64,000 bases of DNA from Protula sp. h YS-2021 (taxonomy: Eukaryota > Annelida > Polychaeta > Sabellida > Serpulidae), in assembly GCA_949752745.1 (NCBI GenBank), contig OX457027.1, forward strand, positions 12,255,593-12,319,592, written 5' to 3'. The notes under the pieces were generated by a model that worked only from the letters and a program-made list of their open reading frames with translations, was not told where the DNA came from and did not search any database. The number at the start of each line of letters is the position of its first letter. Position 1 is the first letter of the stretch. Below, piece by piece: positions 41,701-52,000 of the stretch. The position numbers and the translations under genes were made by a program.

Positions 41701-44700
41701 ATTAAAAATCGAGCAGTTGATTTTATAAGCACATGCATTATCTCTACACAGCATAAGATACATGTAGCATCACATTGGTCACTATCTGCAGGATGTACCA
41801 GCTTCTTCTGTTGTCTATCGTGACGTCTTGGACAGCAACCGCACAGTGGTGCTGCTTAATTTTTTCACTGTCTACAGCGTGTATCAGTTTCTTTCTGTTG
41901 TCTCTCGTGACGTCATTACAGAGAAGCCGCACAGTGGTGCTGCTAAATTGTTTCATTGTATACAGGGTGCATCGGCTTCTTTCTGTTGTCTGTAGTGACA
42001 TCGCTGGAGAACAGCTGCATAGTGTGTGCTGCTTTCTTTTTAACTGTCTGCACGGTGTAACAGCTTCTTTCTATTGTCTATCGTGACGTAACTGGAGAAC
42101 AGCTGCACAATGGTGCTGCTTATTTGCACATAGCTTAAGGCCACGCCTTTTTATACGGCCCTTTGCATACTAATATACAGGAAAGTGTAAGATTTTCCAG
42201 AAGATTTCCTGTTAAAATGTGCAGCAAACTGAAAATGTTGTTTCTACCGATTTAAAATGAAACTTGTTTTCTATATATATTCGAATATCTGTAATTTTAA
42301 AAGGCGTGTAACCAAGTTTTGGGTGTCGATTTGTAATTATACAACTCCAGCAAGTGTTTATAAGATGTGTATTTAGTTATTCATGCTCTTATCTATACAT
42401 TCTCAATATCCAACTCCTTATATCATTATATCTTCACAAGTCCGTTTATGCATACAAATACCTAATAGACATTGAAGCCACACACTATTCCTTTGATTTT
42501 GAGTAAAAAAATACAACTTAACTTTGTGAGGCAAACGTTTGATTACTTGCAATGTTGAATAACATACCTTGATATGTACAACTGAAAAGCTGCATGATCA
42601 TTGTTTATTTTTATTACCTTTTGAAGGTACCATTATTGTATGACGTTTGTGTCATTTTGTATTGTGGGGATCTGGGTTTCATCTTAATGCAGTAATCAGC
42701 AAATATATCTAGATGATGTCGTGTAGTTGCGCTTAAGGACTTAAGTTATGATTCGTTTGTTTCAGGTATAACACGTGACTACAGTGAGCTCAATAACATT
42801 TTTCCCACATTTGTAAGTTTTGCTACAGAAACTTTAATTTAACATAATTTATGTATAATAATTGAGGGTTTTTTCCATCTCTATACGGAAATGGATGTTG
42901 TTTGTTATCATATAATCTTATCATATTATCTTCGTGGTCTGTTGAAGGATCCTTGACATAAAGCAGATAACATTCTAATCCGGTGCCCACACGTCACAGC
43001 AGAAACAATCAAAAGCCAACTACTAGGCTGTTTTAACGATGTCTTAGCTCTTTAGTTGAGTATTTTATTTTTATGACAAAATAAATTTAATATTGTGTTC
43101 CTGACTGATAAAACAATCCCCCGTGATGTGTTCCTCAGTTGAGTGGTCTGGAGAGGGGCAGGGGGAAGGGGGGAATACTTTTTAAATATCCTTCCATTGC
43201 ACAGTCATTGCTTGACTTTAATTAACAAACGTGTAAATGCACTATTCGCAATAACGAATACAATTAAACAGTTATTTATTATTTCTGGACATTAATAAGC
43301 AGGTCAAATATTACAGCTTTTGTACTCTTTTCATGTTATGCAGAATTATCCACTACACAAAGCACCTGTTAGAGCTCGGTTTTTCTTACAATGAATCTTC
43401 AAACAATGAAGTGAATCCTATAAAAAATTCATCATTAAAATCATTTTGAGTACTGTTCCCACATTCTATTTTAGTATTCTGGAAAAGATTCTTAGCCGCT
43501 TTCATTAATCGGCGTTTTCATAGGAAAAGTAAAGGATGGGATTCTGGTGAAAAATTAATCTTTGGAATCCACGTATGGTGCAAATCCCGATATTTCAACA
43601 TGATCCAATCGTTGTCGGTTAATATATACAAAGCCCGGTATTTTATCCCGATGACATCACGATCCGGATCTGGAATTTATTTTCTTTAGGATTTAGTCAA
43701 ATATCACAGTTTTCTTTTATTCTGAATTTTAAAACTAAAAGTTTGTATAGCTATGCCCTTTTACGTCATCAGAAGGGGTTTCTTATTTTGCCACGTTTTA
43801 TTAAATAATCAATATATATGGGCTCTTGACCCAAACTGGTCAGTGAAGCGTATCATTGCAGTGNNNNNNNNNNNNNNNNNNNNNNNNNNNNNNNNNNNNN
43901 NNNNNNNNNNNNNNNNNNNNNNNNNNNNNNNNNNNNNNNNNNNNNNNNNNNNNNNNNNNNNNNNNNNNNNNNNNNNNNNNNNNNNNNNNNNNNNNNNNNN
44001 NNNNNNNNNNNNNNNNNNNNNNNNNNNNNNNNNNNNNNNNNNNNNNNNNNNNNNNNNNNNNNNATGCCCTTTTACGTCATCAGAAGGGGTTTCTTATTTT
44101 GCCACGTTTTATTAAATAATCAATATATATGGGCTCTTGACCCAAACTGGTCAGTGAAGCGTATCATTGCAGTGTGCGAAATTGCGCTTATTATATACAC
44201 ATGAATATTTCAGTCGAGTTATTGTTTGAAACTGACAAACTTCTCGCAAAGACGGTTTTCTGGCGAGAAACAAACTCGTGACGTAGTCACTCGTGGTTTT
44301 TTCAGCCAGAAAAACATTAGTGCTTGAAGTTTCTCTGTTTTAATAACATTTAATTGGCTTTAAATAATTATAAAAACTGAGAATCACAGAGATTATTTCC
44401 AAGTCCGAACGCCGTCATTTTCTCTCCGTCTTGTCATTTTACTTTTGTATAATGTGCTAGATTTTGATATGTTAGGAAATTATTTTTAAAACCTAATGTT
44501 ATGATTGGAAAAGACGAATCGTAAAATGTTTATAGAGCAGTGTGGGACTATAATGGTGTCATTTAAACCATAGCCCTCTCTTATTGCTACATTACCAACT
44601 AATTGGTCTCCCGTATTAATTATCAGGGATTGGGATAAGCATTGTGGATTACAGCCATCTAATATAGGAAAAGATTTGTCTTTACAGGGTTAGTTTGTGG

Positions 44701-45999
44701 AGTAGAGAAAGTGACTACACATATAAGTGGATGCTCTAAGTAATGCCATTACTGTGAAGGCATTGTTCCGTTCCATGAGGCATTGTTCCATTCCACAAGG
44801 CATTGTTCCGTTTTGTAGAGCAACGTTCCGTTCCGTAAGGTAGAATTTGTTCCGTAAGGCAATGCTCTCTTCCGTAAAGTAATGTTCCGTTCTGCAAGAC
44901 AGTGCTGTGTTCCATTCCTTTTTCACTTCACTTTTAATAAAAATGAATTCAACAAAAATTCTGGACATTACAAAATGACACCTATTTTATTTCTAGACCA
45001 TTTATATATAAACATGATTTTTTTTAATTGTGAACTTAAATCTATGTGTTTATTTTATGTTGGGTCTTTTCGGTCGATTCGGACTTGTTTTTTTCTATTG
45101 AATTCAAAGACAAATAAATCAATAGCTGACTGATTTGATTGTAGAAGAACACAGTAAAATACGGAAAAGTGTAACTTGTATTAAATACAACTTACGCTTT
45201 ACCTTATTTTACTGTGTTCCTCTGCAATCAAATCAGATAGCTATTGATTTATTTGTCTTTGAATTCAATTGTTGAATGCATTAAAGTGAAATCATTGCAA
45301 TAGCTCAGGTAACTTGATGCAAAATGCTGCTGGTTTGCAGTGCTTTATGCTACTAGTCTGCAGTGGTTAATTCTGCTGGCTCGCAGTGCTCAATGCTGCT
45401 GATATGCGGTGCCTAATGCCACTGGTTACCAGTGTTTATAGCTGGTGGTTTGCAGTGCTTAATGGTGCAATTTTGCAGTGCTTAATGCTGTTGATTTTCA
45501 GTGCTTAATGTGACTGATTTGGAGTGCTTAATGCTGCTGGATTGCAGTGCTAAATGCTGCTGGTTTGCAATGGTTAATGCTACTGGTTTGCAGTGCTACA
45601 TGCTACTGATATGCAGTGCTTAATGCTCTCTTCATACTCTGTTTAACTTTTAATTAATATAGAATTCATGAAAAGAGAATAAATTTCGTTATTTTTCCTT
45701 TTTGTATTAAACGACTATTACAAGTATTAGTACTACTGCTACTAACAGTAGTACTTCCTCTAGTACTGCTATTATTTCCACTACTACTACTGCTACCACT
45801 ACTTCTACTTCTGCTACCACTTCCACTACTACCGCTACTATTCATAATAATAATTTATATTATTGTACAATTATATTCGAAGCACGTCTTTATTTCATTT
45901 AGAAAGTTAAAAAATTCTGTTTTAACGAGGAAAAAAATATTCGATTTCATTTCCAGTCCATTGAGAGATAGTTCTAGCTCTTCTAGCAGACTTGTCTTA

Positions 46000-46093
<94 letters not shown>

Positions 46094-49000
46094 AGAGACT
46101 CATTTATAATTTAGGTGTCTATACAACTGTCGGTTGTATGAAGAAAAATTGAACAAATGTTGCTAAAATTAGAGCTTCTTTTTAAAAACAAATAAAAGTG
46201 GAGTTAGAAGGACAGGCAATTTCACGTAAGTCTTAACAGCTTCCAGAAGCAAGTTATAACCCGTTAGGCCTGTCAAAGTTTTGATGAGAAATGCCAGTTA
46301 AATTTATCTCAGCGTTGTTTTTCATGATCATATACAGCGGATTTAAAAACACAGATTGGCTCATCATGCCTGGCTGACTGAGTTGATTGGCTGAGCTGAC
46401 TGACGCTAGGTCAAGAACATGAAAGCACATCACCAGTGGTTGTTATAAAAACAGCTTACCTATGGCGAGATCTGTTATGTATAAGCACAGCGCGGACGAA
46501 TATATTAATAAGTAGTTCCTGTCTTTTATGAGTACTATTTTTGCTTTTGCCAGTGTGTCTGCGAAATAAAAAATCATATACAACAGACCGAACCGATTTA
46601 GACTGGCTGTTTGGTAACAACATACCGAACCGCCGTAGAGGTTGCCTTTGGGAAACAACGCCCCGAACCGCCGTAAAGGTGGGCTTCGTGACAATGCACA
46701 GAACCTAAATAGAGGTTGGCTGTTGGGTAACAACATACCGAACGGCCGTAGAGGCTAGCTTTGAACAACAACACACCGAACAGCCATAAAGGTTGGCTTT
46801 GGGTAACAACGTACCGAACCGTCGCAGAGGTTGGCTGTTGAGTAACAACACACCGAACCGGCATAGAGGTTTGGTTTTGGGTAACAACACACCGAACCGA
46901 TTTAGATTGGCTGCTGGACAATAACGCACCGCACTGCAGTAGAGGTTGGCCGTTGGACGACAACAATCACCAGTTCCTTACATTGAGTTACATGCCACAC
47001 CAGTTTGAATCCTCACATATCATTGAGTATTGTGGGAGCAAGCGTCATATTCTTAAAGTCAAAGCCATCTGTCCTCTGATCACAGGGATAGGACTATCTT
47101 TTTAACTCCAAAGGCCATTTATATTTATCGATACAAAGGCCCAAGTGGGTGTTAAAACGTGATTATTTTGACAGGTATCTAAGCCCTGGGATAATGGAAG
47201 AGATATTATCAGGCCTGGGCCTTGAGGATAGTGCTGATGTTATCGATAAATCAACCCGAGAAGCTCGTGAAAAAAGCGGAGCCCCCAAATAAGACCGCCA
47301 CTGGGACTGAACTTAAGTGGTTCGACATCTGACTAGGCAGTATTTCTGGGCTTTTTTCATGATGAAAGGCATCCAGAAGAGGACTTCTGAAATGTGGTTC
47401 TGTTTGTGAGGTGATCCTGCATGCAGGCTAGTCCTATCCACAACGCGACTTGTACAATGTGGTCCTTTTTGTGAGGTGATCCCACATACAGGCTAGTCCT
47501 ATCCACAAGGTGACTTGTACAATGTGGTCCTATTTGTGAGGTGGTCTCACATACATGCGGGTCCTATCCACCTTTGTAGTTGCTGTGGGTAGTAATGCAG
47601 CCTAGGGGGGGGGGGGGGCACTTGTATGTCCAAAATAACGCGCAGAAAGTGAGTAAATCTGGGGACAGACGCGGTCCACATGGAGTGCCCATTTCGTAAA
47701 AAAGGGAGGGGGGGGGGGGGTAATTTTCATTTAGTACTCCGCGCCTCTTCCCAAAGGGGAGTTCTTTCAGAAGCTACAGTCCGCGTTTGGTTAAATGCGG
47801 GGTAATATTCTGTAGTAGGATTCTGTTTATGGGTCGTCTCAGAAAGTCATGGGCACACATGGTAGCCGGTGCCCACGTGTCAGGGACACACGGGGTAGCC
47901 GGTGCATACGTGTCATGGGCACACATGGTAGCCGGTGCCCACGTGTCATGGACACACGGGGTAGCCGGTGCCCACGTGTCATGGACACACGGGGTAGCCG
48001 GTGTGTACGTGTCATGGACACACATGGTAGCCGGTGCCCACGTGTCATGGACACACGGGGTAGCCGGTGCATACGTGTCATGGACACACGGGGTAGCCGG
48101 TGCCCACCTGTCATGGACACACATGGTAGCCGGTGCCCACGTGTCATGGGCACACGGGGTAGCCGGGGCATACGTGTCATGGGCACACATGGTAGCCGGT
48201 GTGTACGTGTCATGGACACACATGGTAGCCGGTGTGTACGTGTCATGGACACACATGGTAGCCGGTGTGTACGTGTCATGGACACACATGGTAGCCGGTG
48301 TGTACGTGTCATGGACACACATAGTAGCCGGTGTGTACGCGTCATGGGCACACATGGTAGCCGTACGTACGTGTCATGGACACACATGGTAGCCGGTGCA
48401 TACGTGTCATGGGCACACATGGTACCCGGTACGTACGTGTCATGGACACACATGGTAGATAGCCGGTACGCACGTGTCATGGACACACATGGTAGCCGGT
48501 ACGCACGTGTCATGGGCACACATGGTAGCCGGTACGTACGTGTCATGGACACACATGGTAGCCGGTACGCACGTGTCATGGACACACATGGTAGCCGGTA
48601 CACACGTGTCATGGACACACATGCTAGCCGGTACGTACGTGTCATGGACACACATGGTAGCCGGTACGCACGTGTCATGGGCACACATGGTAGCCGGTAC
48701 GTACGTGTCATGGGCACACATGGTAGCCGGTACGCACGTGTCATGGGCACACATGGTAGCCGGTACGCACGTGTCATGGGCACACATGGTAGCCGGTACG
48801 CACGTGTCATGGGCACACATGCTAGCCGGTACGTACGTGTCATGGACACACATGGTAGCCGCTACGCACGTGTCATGGACACACATGTTAGCCGGTACGT
48901 ACGTGTCATGGGCACACATGGAAGTCGGTGCGTACGTGAGTGCCCTCTCCTGCCCCCACTTGGTAATGCAGTCAAATTTCATTTTGAAATATGCCACCAT

Positions 49001-52000
49001 AAAATAATAAGAAGCGCGTGTGTTTATGACAAATATAACTGTTGCCATAATTTTCCTTGAGCGTGGTTACGACATGCCAGAACTGGATTCTCTCGTAGAC
49101 CGGCCATCAAGGCGCTCTGAAGATTAAAACGACAGACCGCAGTCTGAATTCCTAGGCGTGCCTTAATTACACGAATATTTTTATATAACAGCAGACGACG
49201 GTTGATCAATTGTGACTCCTGACGTCGTAAAATCTAGAAGTGAAATGACTGATGACGAGTTGCGGGTATGGTCCTATTTAGTGCAGTCTTAAGGTCATGT
49301 CATGAAATGATCAGCGTTGCTATAAAACAGCTTACCTCTGCAGAGATCTTTTTTTATGCACAGCCACAAAGCGAATGGTTTTTTTGAAAAGGTAGTTCCC
49401 ATGTTATCTATTTGTTATATATAAAGACAGAGCGGATGGATATTTTAAAAATAAGTTTATCTGTTTTATGAGTAGTGTTTTGGATCTGCGCAACAAAAAA
49501 TTTGTTCCTCACAACGGGCCGGAACGATGTAGAGGTTGGCTTTTGGACAACAACGGAATGATCACAAGTGTCCTGAAAACAGGACAATGGGCTAATTGGC
49601 CTAATGTTGATGTGGCTGATGACTACTCTGAGATACTTGTGATACTTAAGATACTTGTGACGATGTGAGGCTTGAAATGTGTCGATGTTCATATGTTCTG
49701 GGCCCCATTGAGCATAGACCATTATCTTTTCAGTGTTTAGTGTGTGTGTCTCAAATGATGTCTATTGTTCGCACGTGCGGTGTCTGAAGGAAGTCAAGGG
49801 AGGGAGGAGGGCGGGGGGGGGGGAGGGGCTGGGAGGATGGGGGGGGGGTGAGCCTTGTACACTTATATGGCACCCACAGGTGGTTCAGCACATGCTAATG
49901 AAAACACCAGACGCTAGCTGCAATCGATTACAATTCGGGCTTCTATGTGGGGAAACATATGGAACAAATCTCTCTAAAAAGGTCGGACAAAAATACTGAA
50001 ATTGGTACTACATGTGTTTTAAAAAAAGGCGCTCTTGTGACCAACACATGCGAAGAAAGACTCAATTACACAAGCAATGGCCAAAAGTCCACACCCCCCC
50101 CCCCCCCCACCACCACCACCACCACCACCAGCCACCCACTCGCCACAAACAACGCGAACGCAGAAAATTGGTGCTTTTCACGCAAAAACTATGAAAGAAA
50201 CCGAAATCTCCACTAAAAGAATATTTAAAAAAAAACCCTGCATTCTCCAAAACATAACTAGCGGATTGCAAATAACACCAGTATGCGATTTACACACCAT
50301 AATCTGTATATTACAATAAGCAATGACTATAAAAGGTAAAGCACATCACTTCGGCTAGCGGAGGTCCGATACCTTTGATGAAGACCCCCTGGCATCGCCG
50401 ACTCACACTAGCATGGTTTAGATATGTCACGCAGACTGTAGACGTCTGTACATCAAATGCAAAGTCAAAGGTCACTTATTGACCTCCTTTTTGCTCTTAC
50501 CACGCATACCACGATAGACGGTACAGCTTCCCCCCGGAAGGAAGGGGGGTGAACTGTACGGGGGGGGGGGGAGATAACCTGTTACACTGGCCTTTGATAT
50601 TTCTGCATTCCCATTTTTTAATGAAAATATGAAAAAAAAGTTCTATCAAACATTTCGAAAAAAAGTGCAATGTTCATTTCATACCAAACTGGGGGGGGGG
50701 GGGGGGGTTATAATAGCACATTTGTATGTGATATGTACACCAGAGGGTGGGCGGAGAGAGCGTGTGGGCAGGGAGCGGCAGTAAGGAGCTGGGGGTGGGG
50801 GGGGGGAAGAGGGGGAGGGAGCGGCAGTGAGGGGTTGGGGTGCATGGTGGGGGAGAGAGAGAGAGAGGGGGGGGGGGGAGATTTTGGATATTGTCATGTG
50901 GCTCCAGCATTTGAAGAGTTATGGTTAATTACACTTCTGTGACGTAATATATTTGTGCTTTTTACGCAAAAACTATGAAAGAAACCGAAGCCAGCTAAAG
51001 CCTCTCTTTAAAAAACCCGTATTCGCCAAAATATAACTTGAGAATTGCAAATAACACCAACATGCGATTTACACACCATAATCTGTATGTTGCATAAGCA
51101 ATGACTATAAAAGAATAACCACATCACTTCGAAACATGGAGGTCCGATACCTTTGACGAAGAACCCCGAGTCCTCGCATATTTTTATATTGTCATGCAGA
51201 CTATATACGTCTGTGCCTCAAATGCAAGGTCAAAGGTCACTTATTGACCTCTTTTTGGCTCTTATCTACGCATGTATAATAAATGACTCCATTTATATAA
51301 TTGTGCAATGCAAAAACGGTTGATACTTTTTCGCTAGTTATAAACCAAACAATTTCATTTATTTACTTTGCAATGTTATTAAAAATCACCAGGAAATAAA
51401 CCACAAAAGAAATATGGCTAAATTTTAAAAACGATGATTTAATTTAAATTTGATAGTTTCTCGGGAGAAATAAATAAATTAATACACAAATAAAAATAAA
51501 TTAAAAAAACTCAATTTTTGTTATTTTTATTTCACTGTTGACGAAACATTTGAGGGTTTCTTATTTTGGGAGTTTTTTTCCTTCAACGATTCACAAAGTG
51601 TATCTCTTGTCTGTATTTAGCGGCCTTTGGCGGGATGTGAGGGGAGAGCGGCGAGTCGAAAAGTGGGGGAAGGGGGGGGGGAGAGGATATCTTGCACCCC
51701 CCCCCCCCCAAATAAATAAATAAAAGCTTGCTAGACTCGACTTATTTTTCTTGAAAACATGAGCATTTTGTAAACATTGTTTTTTTTTTGGTTTCAGTAC
51801 GCGGCACAGCTGCACCAACGAAGCCTTTCCGTCCCGTTTTTTTTCGCTCTCTTTTGCTATTTCGCCTTTTCCGTACTCTGTTTCGTAATGTGTTTCCATT
51901 TCGGGTGTGTTTTTAGGGATCCTTTTCAAACAATTACTTTCTGCTGTTGATCGAAATGGCTACAAAAAAAGGGAGATTTTTTCCTCCAGAAATTCAAATA

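Noticed and set aside
43753..44119. Frames of 87-120 codons across the N run
   Set aside because: Most of the residues are undetermined, and the two ends are the same 111-base segment on both sides of a gap.
47850..48945. Regular repeats resembling a CRISPR array
   Set aside because: There are no unique spacers between units, units abut directly, and the DNA is clearly eukaryotic. The same applies to the 46-, 35-, 27- and 18-bp arrays.
47774..49060. Frames of 170-403 codons on both strands
   Set aside because: These are by-products of the stop-free 33-bp unit, with an 11-residue period in every frame. They are not proteins.
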